Source of the DNA: a virus
IMG/VR virus record: IMGVR_UViG_3300021438_000053
Span: 1-31,664 of that record
DNA: 31,664 nucleotides
Strand: one strand, 5' to 3'
Both the position numbers and the translations under genes were made by a program. Positions 1 to 4,567 of the stretch are shown here, piece after piece (position 1 is the stretch's first letter; every line of letters starts with the position of its first letter). The notes beneath the pieces were generated by a model that was not told the DNA's origin, made no database searches, and saw nothing but the letters and a program-made list of their open reading frames with translations.

Positions 1-607
1 CTGGAACATATAGCGGGCGCGGGTCGGGCAAACCCACCCAACGCCACTCCCGCGCACCCGTCTCAGCGTGCTGGCAGAAGGTCACGGGCAAAATTTCCTT
101 GCCCCCGTCCGAGGTCACGAAACGCCAAATAAACCCTGCCAGCTCGCCCGACGCGGTGCGATACGTCCATGTGGCGGCGGGCTTGCCGCGCACCAGATGC
201 GCCACGGGCGGCACAGGCGCATCCGCTGGCACAGGCACGATAGGTGACCACTCGCTGCGTGGCTTGCTGGCGGTTTTCACCACCGCCACCCGCTGCACAG
301 GCGTGGGCGCGGTGGTGTTCATCCCCAACTGATCCGCCACCGCCTGCGCAGCCTCAAGCTGCGAGCCGCCAAACAAATAGGCATACAGGCTGATTGCGTC
401 GCCGCCCTTGTCGTCCGTCGCGAAATCCGCCCATGCGCCCGTGCGTAAATTGACCTTGAAGCTGCCAGATTTTGCGTCCGAGCGCGTCGGATTGCGCGCC
501 ACCCACTCATGCCCATCGCAGCGACCGTCTATCAGCCAGCTCGACACCAGCCCATCCAGCGCATTGCGCGCTGCCTCTGCCACCTGCTTAAAATCAATCC
601 GCGCCAT
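1..607 (-). CDS. Phage replicative primase/helicase, N-terminal part (runs off the window)
   Basis: The 202 visible residues match the N-terminal region of the large phage primase proteins that go on to toprim and helicase domains. The first ~35 residues are helical. Then come a GHEWVARNPTRSD segment and a basic/aromatic GSFKVNLRTGAWADF segment leading to DKGGDAISLYAYLFGG, the usual zinc-finger-like primase head. A Pro-rich linker (about residues 115-140) leads to a second typical block (TWTYRTASGELAGFIWRF, then SDGGKEILPVTF). The protein is expected to prime and unwind phage DNA. The ATG at 607 follows the upstream ORF stop by one base (TGA-G-ATG), so translation is probably coupled. The 3' end lies outside the window, so the catalytic domains cannot be checked. 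The family call comes from recall of related phage proteins. Confidence 0.75.
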   Translation of the reverse strand, partial: MARIDFKQVAEAARNALDGLVSSWLIDGRCDGHEWVARNPTRSDAKSGSFKVNLRTGAWADFATDDKGGDAISLYAYLFGGSQLEAAQAVADQLGMNTTAPTPVQRVAVVKTASKPRSEWSPIVPVPADAPVPPVAHLVRGKPAATWTYRTASGELAGFIWRFVTSDGGKEILPVTFCQHAETGAREWRWVGLPDPRPLYVP

Positions 608-608
608 C

Positions 609-719
609 TCAAGCCCCCGCCAACAGCGTCGGTGCGTGTTCCACCGCCGAGCGCAGCGCATCCAGCCCGCCCTCCGCGTCGTGCGCAGTTTTATGAATTG
701 AAATATCTAATTCGTCCAT
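609..719 (-). CDS. 36-residue ORF coupled to the primase
   Basis: This short ORF starts MDELDISIHKTAHDAEGG and ends LLAGA. A strong ribosome-binding site, GGGAGGGG, lies 4-10 bases upstream of the ATG, and the stop is one base before the primase ATG. Those two points are the main reasons to believe it is translated. The peptide is acidic at the N terminus with a helical C-terminal half and no cysteines or membrane segment. I do not recognise a family. It may be a small replication accessory protein, or simply a leader peptide that delivers ribosomes to the primase start. Confidence 0.6.
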   Translation of the reverse strand: MDELDISIHKTAHDAEGGLDALRSAVEHAPTLLAGA

Positions 720-808
720 GTTTACCCCTCCCGAATACAACCGTTGCCGACCCGTCTGTGCGGGTTTAGGCTGAAATTATGAAAACCGCCGAAGCCAAAC
801 CCTGCCCC

Positions 809-844
809 AAAAAAAATGCCGCCCCGCATGAGGTACGGAGCGGC
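809..844 (-). terminator. Strong leftward intrinsic terminator or attenuator
   Basis: On the minus strand GCCGCTCCG pairs with CGGGGCGGC (nine pairs, one T-G), with a 9-base loop, and is followed at once by A then eight Ts. It lies between the leftward YdaS-like gene and the leftward primase operon, so it would stop early transcripts unless antitermination occurs. A minus-strand ORF (977 to 777, 66 codons) runs straight through the hairpin and could be a leader peptide, but it shows no recognisable family. Apart from that ORF, I see no gene in 720-992. Confidence 0.7.
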
Positions 845-992
845 ACAACTCAGCCGTGGAGGCCGAGACTTCACTCAGGGAGGAGCGTGAAGACCGAAGG
901 GCGCGCATCACCGCGCCCACAAAAAAAGAGGGTAGCCACCCCCGTGATAGGATGGAGTTCTCACGCAACCAACCCACACAAAGAGGCCACCC

Positions 993-1220
993 ATGACCAT
1001 CAATTTAGACTCACACCGCATGACCATCCCCTGTCCGCACTGCGGCGAAGCATTCCAAGAAAACATCGGTCGGCTCAAACAAGACCCGCAACTCACTTGT
1101 CCGACCTGCGACAAAACCTTCACTGTGGATGCGCACCAACTGCGCGCCCAGCTCCATGCGCTGAAACAAACCGAAGAGAACTTCGGGCGGGAGCTTCAGC
1201 GCATCTTCAAACAACGCTAA
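993..1220 (+). CDS. Small zinc-ribbon protein
   Basis: The 75-residue product has two CxxC knuckles, CPHC at residues 14-17 and CPTC at 36-39, separated by a short basic linker (IGRLKQDPQ). This is a four-cysteine zinc ribbon, followed by a helical tail rich in Gln, Leu and Glu. Proteins of this design (ribbon plus C-terminal helix) are common, uncharacterised phage genes. The ATG has AGAGG eight bases upstream. It lies opposite to its neighbours, inside the leftward early region, so the leftward transcript is antisense to it. No convincing promoter is visible just upstream. A minus-strand ORF over the same bases (1277 to 1011) overlaps the YdaS-like stop and is a weaker candidate. The cysteine pattern decides for the plus strand. 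Confidence 0.7.
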   Translation: MTINLDSHRMTIPCPHCGEAFQENIGRLKQDPQLTCPTCDKTFTVDAHQLRAQLHALKQTEENFGRELQRIFKQR

Positions 1221-1273
1221 AACCCGCGCCACAGAGGCCTCATCGGGGACGATATGCACAGTTTTTGAATCCA

Positions 1274-1555
1274 TCACTCCACCGCCTTCACAGGCTCAGC
1301 GCACTCGCACTCAGGAGCCGGGCCGAACACATCGGGACGCAAGTCGTAGCGCGTCACCGCGCCCTGCGTGATGTCCTCGATGGCGCGGCAGTGCTCGGCA
1401 GGCGGAACAGGAGAGGAAGACCGCAGCCATTTCCATACATACTGCTGTTTCACAGCTACCGAAGGATCGCCGTTGGCTGCGTGCCAGTGAGTAATCTTTT
1501 TCGCCAATGCGTTTTGCCCGCCCGCGATTTCGACTGTTTTGAGAAGATGTGTCAT
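1274..1555 (-). CDS. YdaS/Cro-like helix-turn-helix regulator
   Basis: The 93-residue protein has the YdaS/Cro-family signature: an N-terminal helix-turn-helix (MTHLLKTVEIAGGQNALAKK, then QQYVWKWLRSSSPVPPAEHC) followed by the very typical CRAIEDITQGAVTRYDLRP and VFGP. Members bind operators in phage immunity regions and act like Cro. The gene is divergent from the CI-like repressor gene and starts eight bases beyond a promoter -10 box, so the mRNA has almost no leader and there is no Shine-Dalgarno sequence. The insert THWHAANGDPSVAVK between the two helices is longer than in most relatives. It should bind the 14-bp operators at 1567-1604 and 2707-2744 and favour the lytic state; that role is inferred from position. 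Confidence 0.8.
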   Translation of the reverse strand: MTHLLKTVEIAGGQNALAKKITHWHAANGDPSVAVKQQYVWKWLRSSSPVPPAEHCRAIEDITQGAVTRYDLRPDVFGPAPECECAEPVKAVE

Positions 1556-1563
1556 GCCCGAAC

Positions 1564-1591
1564 TTTACACCTCAAGATGTAATCGTGTCAA
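1564..1591 (-). promoter_or_regulatory. Leftward early promoter (PR-like)
   Basis: On the minus strand a consensus TTGACA (1591-1586) is followed after 16 bases by TGTAAA (1569-1564). TAAAGT at 18 bases is an alternative. Operator 1 lies in the spacer and operator 2 abuts the -35 box. The Cro-like ATG is only nine bases beyond the -10, so the transcript is leaderless or nearly so. Confidence 0.7.
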
Positions 1592-1604
1592 CACCTCAAG
1601 ATGT
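1567..1604. promoter_or_regulatory. Two operators between the divergent repressor and Cro-like genes
   Basis: The 14-mer ACACCTCAAGATGT occurs twice, at 1567-1580 and 1591-1604, identical and 24 bp apart start to start. Each is an imperfect palindrome (ACACCT / AGATGT). Its reverse complement, ACATCTTGAGGTGT, matches the two sites at 2707-2744. The pair overlaps the -35 region of the leftward promoter and abuts the -35 of the rightward one, as expected for repressor/Cro operators. Confidence 0.8.
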
Positions 1605-1631
1605 TTGACCAGAATCGAGAGGTTGTATAAT
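1605..1631 (+). promoter_or_regulatory. Repressor promoter (PRM-like), leaderless transcript
   Basis: TTGACC (1605-1610) and a perfect TATAAT (1626-1631) are 15 bases apart; TTTGAC shifts this to 16. The expected start is at about 1638-1640 and the repressor ATG is at 1641, so the mRNA would begin at or just before the start codon. This is like lambda cI mRNA made from PRM. The -35 box directly follows operator 2. Confidence 0.7.
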
Positions 1632-1640
1632 TTCGCGAAC

Positions 1641-1975
1641 ATGAATTTAGCCAACCGAATCAAAGCCGCACGCAGCCATGCTGGGCTTACGCAAATGGAG
1701 TTAGCAAAGAAAATTGGCTTGCCCCAACAGGTGATTTCAAAACTAGAAAATGGGTGCAACAAGAAACGGCAGCGATTGTTAAAATCGCTGTGGCCTGCAA
1801 AATAAATCCTGTCTGGCTGGACAGCGGGGAGGGTGAAATGATTGGTTATGGTCTGGATAAAAAAATTCAATCGGTTTGCATGGCAATGCAAACCATGCCC
1901 GAATACAAAAAAGACCTGCTTGTCCAAACCAGTTTTGCGCTTACTGAATCAACCAAACAAAATGGAACGCAATAA
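1641..1975 (+). pseudogene. CI-like phage repressor with a one-base frameshift
   Basis: The first frame encodes MNLANRIKAARSHAGLTQMELAKK and on to QQVISKLENG, a standard XRE helix-turn-helix repressor head of about 37 residues. That frame then runs into unrelated sequence and stops at 1805. The continuation typical of the family (QQETAAIVKIAVACKINPVW, then LDSGEGEM and a short C-terminal tail) is in another frame and stops at 1975. Adding one G to the GGG run at 1752-1754 joins the two without loss and gives a 111-residue protein, a normal length for a short repressor without a peptidase domain. This could be a real inactivating mutation or a homopolymer sequencing error. The repressor would bind the four 14-bp operators and maintain lysogeny. 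Confidence 0.75.
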
Positions 1976-2007
1976 TGTTTTTCAATTTCCCAAGAAGGTA
2001 AAAAAAG

Positions 2008-2352
2008 ATGCTTAATTTCATACACTTTTTATCTTACGCGCTGGTTTTTTTATTTTTTTACTACACCTATAAAATAATAAGAGGATTTTTTTTAAAAGAC
2101 GGACGAATCAGCAAAGCAGGCGCGATGATCTGTCCAAGTTGCGGAACACAAGGCGATCCAACTACCATCACCAAAGGCTCGCTAGGTGTCGAGATTCTGC
2201 TTTGGATTTGTTTTTTAGTGCCTGGTTTAATTTATTCAGTTTGGCGCACATCGACTAGGTACAAAGCGTGTCCAAGCTGTCAACACGCGCCGATGCTAGG
2301 AATTAACACCCCCAATGGAAAAATACTGGCTGAAAAATTTAGTAATTCTTAG
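2008..2352 (+). CDS. Membrane-associated zinc-ribbon protein (LITAF-like layout)
   Basis: The 114 residues hold an N-terminal transmembrane helix (about 5-20, FIHFLSYALVFLFFYY). A CPSC knuckle at about 42-45 follows, then a second hydrophobic stretch (about 64-78, EILLWICFLVPGLIYS), and a second CPSC at about 89-92. The order knuckle, hydrophobic hairpin, knuckle resembles the LITAF-type domain, in which a zinc site holds a membrane-dipping segment; that comparison is by layout only. The start has GAAGG ten bases upstream. It lies directly after the repressor on the same strand and its base composition is AT-richer than the late genes. Both facts suit a gene expressed in the lysogen, for instance one changing the host envelope or excluding other phages. 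Function is unproven. Confidence 0.65.
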   Translation: MLNFIHFLSYALVFLFFYYTYKIIRGFFLKDGRISKAGAMICPSCGTQGDPTTITKGSLGVEILLWICFLVPGLIYSVWRTSTRYKACPSCQHAPMLGINTPNGKILAEKFSNS

Positions 2353-2635
2353 TATTTTTTTAACAGCAACAGCAACAGCCTACGCACTGCCCCGCGATGC
2401 GGCGCAAACGCACGCGTTTCGGCGCGACCACCCATGCCCCAGCACAGGCAAGGTCAAAGGGGCTTGCCCAGGCTATCAAATTGATCATGTCATGGCTTTG
2501 ATGAACGGGGGTGAAGACCGTCCCGACAACATGCAATGGCTTTCGGTCGAGCGGCACAAAGCAAAAACTCGAAAAGACCGCGCCCTATGTAAAAAATCCT
2601 ACCGCTGTAAATCTGCGCGATGGCGCAAAAAATAA
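2315..2635 (+). CDS. Exported small HNH nuclease
   Basis: The 106-residue product starts with a Sec-type signal (MEKYWLKNLVILSIFL, then TATATAYA as a likely cleavage site). The mature part contains the HNH core: CPSTGKVKGACPGYQIDHVM (DH of the first motif), GGEDRPDNMQWLS (Asn) and ERHKAKTRKD (final His). Relatives are small secreted or periplasmic HNH proteins seen in many Proteobacteria and prophages. The ATG overlaps the preceding gene by 38 bases; a later start would cut the signal peptide. Four further cysteines at the ends (CKKSYRC and CPSTG/ACPG) could form disulfides in the periplasm. A plausible role is degrading incoming DNA during lysogeny, which is inference. A strong terminator follows at 2663. 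Confidence 0.75.
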   Translation: MEKYWLKNLVILSIFLTATATAYALPRDAAQTHAFRRDHPCPSTGKVKGACPGYQIDHVMALMNGGEDRPDNMQWLSVERHKAKTRKDRALCKKSYRCKSARWRKK

Positions 2636-2662
2636 ATCCTCCCGCAGCCTAAAAACCAATCG

Positions 2663-2690
2663 AGCCGCCTGAAAAAATTCAGGCGGCTTT
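2663..2690 (+). terminator. Intrinsic terminator ending the immunity operon
   Basis: AGCCGCCTGAA (2663-2673) and TTCAGGCGGCT (2678-2688) form a perfect 11-bp stem with a four-A loop, then TTT. The symmetric stem also works for leftward transcripts. The arm contains GCCGCCTGAA, one base from GCCGTCTGAA, the core of the neisserial DNA-uptake sequence, which in those genomes often occurs as such inverted pairs at gene ends. Confidence 0.8.
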
Positions 2691-2706
2691 CCGTTTGAAT
2701 AAAAAA

Positions 2707-2749
2707 ACATCTAAAGGTGTTGACAAGAAAACATCCAAAGGTGTTTAAT
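2707..2749 (+). promoter_or_regulatory. Rightward early promoter with two operators (PL-like module)
   Basis: ACATCTAAAGGTGT (2707-2720) and ACATCCAAAGGTGT (2731-2744) are 24 bp apart. They match the operators at 1567-1604 read on the other strand. TTGACA (2720-2725) and TTTAAT (2744-2749) form a promoter with an 18-base spacer. The -35 directly follows the first operator and the -10 overlaps the end of the second, exactly the layout of the leftward promoter at 1564-1591. It should drive the rightward accessory operon and be silenced by the same repressor. Confidence 0.8.
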
Positions 2750-2782
2750 ACCCCCATGCCGCACCTAACAGGAGATTCAAAA

Positions 2783-3016
2783 ATGAAAACGCTTGAAGTA
2801 ATTCTTACCCAAACCCACGACTTAAAACCGCTGGCAGTGATTAAAAATCTACCTGGGCTGGATGCCGAAATGACTCCAAGCCAGATGCGTCGACTGGCCT
2901 TTGCGTTGCAATCTGCTGCGAACGACTGCGAAAGCCTAAAAACAGGCAAGTTATTTAAAAAAAATATGCTGGTTGAATACGCAAAAAATATGCTGGTTGA
3001 ATACGCTTTGGAATAA
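2783..3016 (+). CDS. Small phage protein, first gene of the rightward operon
   Basis: The 77-residue product begins MKTLEVILTQTHDLKPLAVI and contains NLPGLDAEMTPSQMRRLAFA followed by ADDCE-like AANDCES. I recall this pattern (short beta strands, then LPGL.AE.TP.Q and a helix) from uncharacterised phage early proteins. AGGAGA lies eight bases before the ATG. It is the first gene behind the operator-controlled promoter, so it is probably made immediately after induction. The C terminus carries a doubled octapeptide (KNMLVEYA twice) produced by a 24-bp tandem duplication at 2959-3006, which looks recent because both copies are identical. Function unknown. Confidence 0.65.
   Translation: MKTLEVILTQTHDLKPLAVIKNLPGLDAEMTPSQMRRLAFALQSAANDCESLKTGKLFKKNMLVEYAKNMLVEYALE
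2959..3006 (+). repeat. Perfect 24-bp tandem duplication
   Basis: The unit AAAAAATATGCTGGTTGAAT plus ACGC occurs twice head to tail (2959-2982 and 2983-3006). It keeps the reading frame and adds eight residues to the end of the preceding CDS. Slippage during replication is the likely cause. Confidence 0.9.
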
Positions 3017-3404
3017 AAAAATTTTGGTGATCGCGCAGGCTGATGCGCACGGAGTGAAGCGGAGTAGATCGTGCGAACACCCAATCGGCACGGCGAAGCG
3101 GGCGGGTAGAAGTGGGGTGAGGCCGCCAAGTGGGAGATCAGCACCCACCACCAAAAATGACACGGCGAAAGAGCCGCGACCGCTGGCAGTGCGAAAGAAG
3201 CCAGCCGATTCAGGCGCGTGAAGCCTGACGATTTAATTCGGTGCAGAGCCAGCAATGGCAACGAACGCGCAATCAAGACTGCACGAGATTGCGATGCAAG
3301 CGGTGAGGCAGTAAACGCGCCAAGAGAACGTCTGGAGAGCAGCAGCACCGCAATACGACGTGACGGCTCGGAGAGACGAGCAACGATTAAATCACGAGGC
3401 GAAA
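3017..3404 (+). other. 388-base gene-free stretch, possible structured RNA
   Basis: No reading frame here shows a family match or a convincing ribosome-binding site. The plus strand is poor in T and rich in A and G. Several local stems can be drawn: GCGCA/TGCGC (3033-3048), CGTGC/GCACG (3070-3092), GCTGGC/GCCAGC (3182-3205), TCAGGC/GCCTGA (3210-3228) and GTGCAG/CTGCAC (3241-3284). The stretch is transcribed from the operator-controlled promoter, between its first small gene and the zinc-repeat gene. It could be a noncoding RNA, an antitermination (nut-like) leader, or the decayed remains of genes. Confidence 0.4.
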
Positions 3405-3707
3405 ATGGCTACAGCAACCCAAAAATTCGGCTGCCCAGAATGCGGAAAATGGCACGACGGCGAATACGCAGCGATGGATTGCTGCGACATCCAGGTCACC
3501 ATCGGCTGGGAATGCGACCACTGCGAGGCGGTACACAAAAAGCAGGAAGAGGCCGAAAAATGCTGCGCGGACAAATTTATCTGTCGCACCTGCGATTTGG
3601 CTTGGGAGTCTCCAGAAGAGGCCAGCAATTGTTGCGGTATCCCGTCTGGGTGGCCAACCCCCGCTGAATTGGAAAAAGCTGGTCAGCAGCGCATCGAGGG
3701 ATTATGA
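3405..3707 (+). CDS. Protein of three tandem CxxC...CC zinc repeats
   Basis: The 100-residue protein is built from three units of about 25-30 residues, each CxxC followed 12-16 residues later by a CC pair: CPEC...DCC, CDHC...KCC and CRTC...NCC. The second and third also share an acidic EEAE/EEAS helix before the CC. Each unit has the four cysteines needed for one zinc knuckle, so it probably binds three zinc ions. The upstream GTG at 3360 gives an extra 15 residues of no interest; the ATG at 3405 has GAGG six bases upstream and is preferred. It is the first of a run of overlapping genes (its stop overlaps the next ATG). Nucleic-acid or protein binding is likely, but no named family was recognised. 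Confidence 0.7.
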   Translation: MATATQKFGCPECGKWHDGEYAAMDCCDIQVTIGWECDHCEAVHKKQEEAEKCCADKFICRTCDLAWESPEEASNCCGIPSGWPTPAELEKAGQQRIEGL

Positions 3708-3874
3708 AAACCTACCTCGCCACGCTCACCCTGCCCAACCAGCCGCCGCGCAACATCGAAGTGCGCGCTACCTGTGCGGTGATGGCAGCGCATCAAATTT
3801 TAGACACCGAAGAATTTCGCACCCCAGACGGGAAAATCCCCAAGGGCACAACTTTGAAAGTGAGGGAAAAATGA
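3704..3874 (+). CDS. 56-residue coupled phage ORF
   Basis: Product begins MKTYLATLTLPNQPPRNIEV and ends TTLKVREK. Its ATG overlaps the preceding stop (ATGA), and its own stop overlaps the next ATG with the purine stretch GTGAGGGAAAA serving as ribosome-binding site. Two beta strands and a central Ala-rich helix are predicted by eye. It shares a design with the next ORF: an opening beta strand followed by xRNxxxxATxxMxAH. The two may therefore be diverged duplicates. Function unknown. Confidence 0.55.
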   Translation: MKTYLATLTLPNQPPRNIEVRATCAVMAAHQILDTEEFRTPDGKIPKGTTLKVREK

Positions 3875-4029
3875 AACATTTTGTCGTGACCCTGATTTAC
3901 GACTCCGAGCGCGTGGTGCGCAACGTCATCGCACCCACAGCAATGCAGGCTCACCTGATTGGCGCGAGCATGATGCCCGATGTGGCGCGGCAATTCGCCA
4001 TTATCTGCAAGCCAGCCAGGGGGATGTGA
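3871..4029 (+). CDS. 52-residue coupled phage ORF, similar in design to its upstream neighbour
   Basis: Product begins MKHFVVTLIYDSERVVRNVI, continues APTAMQAHLIGAS and ends CKPARGM. The start overlaps the previous stop (ATGA), with GAGGGA just upstream. The strand-RN-x-(I/V)-x-A-x-x-A-x-x-AH pattern repeats that of the 56-residue protein before it. The two lie back to back with no gap, as after a tandem duplication. Function unknown. Confidence 0.55.
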   Translation: MKHFVVTLIYDSERVVRNVIAPTAMQAHLIGASMMPDVARQFAIICKPARGM

Positions 4030-4151
4030 TGCGTTCGTTGCTCAAAAAATTTCGCCGCTCCGCCCAGTTTTTTCGTGACTATTTTTATTTTCGCCGACTC
4101 ACTTTTCGGCACTCGGATGCAGTCGAACTGGCGAGGAGGACGCTGAAATGA
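4029..4151 (+). CDS. 40-residue basic, aromatic phage ORF
   Basis: Very basic and aromatic: MRSLLKKFRRSAQFFRDYFY, then FRRLTFRHSDAVELARRTLK. The layout (basic amphipathic head, YFYFRRLxFRxSDAVxLAR) is one I recall from short conserved phage proteins of unknown role. It starts at TGATG with the preceding gene and ends at ATGA with the next, so it is locked into the coupled operon. The composition suits nucleic-acid or membrane-surface contact. Confidence 0.5.
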   Translation: MRSLLKKFRRSAQFFRDYFYFRRLTFRHSDAVELARRTLK

Positions 4152-4525
4152 ATTTGCGAAAAAAAATCTACGACCACATCGCGCAGAATTTTTCGACGGG
4201 GACATTCACGGCGCGAGACGTGCCGAGATTTGGCTATGCGGAGCTGGCAAAAAAACAAATTTTGCACTCGATGATACACCAATACCAATTGATCAAAGTG
4301 GTCAAAAAATCCCCCTCCCGCGCAGAGGGCGGCGGGCGGTGGCTGAACGTGTATCAGGTCGCGGATTTGGGCGAAATACAAGCCTATCAGCCCCGCCCAG
4401 ACTTATCAAAAAGCGCGCTCGCCGACCTGAAAACCAACGCGCAAATCGAATGTGCCAATCGGCTGTTCGCAGCCATGAACTGGGGAGCAAAACATGCGCA
4501 AAAAATGCCATCGCCGCGCCCGTGA
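4148..4525 (+). CDS. Winged-helix-like phage protein
   Basis: 125 residues. The N-terminal half (MNLRKKIYDHIAQNF, then FTARDVPRFGYAELAKKQIL and a wing-like VVKKS...GGGRWLNVYQV) has the length and pattern of a winged-helix DNA-binding domain, with an opening helix, a recognition helix and a beta wing. The C-terminal half is helical and ends NRLFAAMNWGAKHAQKMPSP. Its last ~18 codons lie in the first copy of the 64-bp repeat. The same tail is encoded again before the gene at 5093, which suggests this gene originally abutted and overlapped that one. Start: GAGGAGGAC about nine bases before the ATG, overlapping the previous stop. Confidence 0.6.
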   Translation: MNLRKKIYDHIAQNFSTGTFTARDVPRFGYAELAKKQILHSMIHQYQLIKVVKKSPSRAEGGGRWLNVYQVADLGEIQAYQPRPDLSKSALADLKTNAQIECANRLFAAMNWGAKHAQKMPSPRP

Positions 4526-4534
4526 AATCAAAAT
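4471..4534 (+). repeat. Left copy of a 64-bp direct repeat
   Basis: This copy begins AGCCATGAACTGGGG and ends GTGAAATCAAAAT. It matches 5070-5133 at 62 of 64 positions. It contains the end of the winged-helix-like gene and the first ~13 codons (ATG at 4494, MRKKCHRRAREIKI) of the gene that is complete at 5093. After the repeat the frame stops within three codons, so this copy holds only a truncated start of that gene. Confidence 0.9.
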
Positions 4535-4567
4535 CCATAATTGAATTACATTGAAAGCGAGGGAAAA

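Noticed and set aside
777-977. Minus-strand 66-codon ORF as a protein gene
   Set aside because: It runs through a strong terminator hairpin and has no ribosome-binding site or family. Kept only as a possible leader peptide.
1011-1277. Minus-strand 88-codon ORF coupled by TGATG to the YdaS-like gene
   Set aside because: It overlaps the plus-strand zinc-ribbon gene almost completely, lacks family features, and the CxxC pairs on the plus strand are more convincing. The TGATG junction keeps a small doubt.
779-1582. Plus-strand 267-codon ORF
   Set aside because: It crosses three better-supported genes and the operator region; its composition is that of a shadow frame.
2599-3348. Minus-strand 249-codon ORF
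   Set aside because: It runs opposite to the promoter module, the 2783 gene and the nuclease end, with no start signal and a non-protein-like composition.
2973-3667. Plus-strand ORFs at 2973-3221 and 3218-3667 joined by GTGA
   Set aside because: No family, no ribosome-binding site; the second becomes a shadow of the zinc-repeat gene. The stretch is treated as gene-free.
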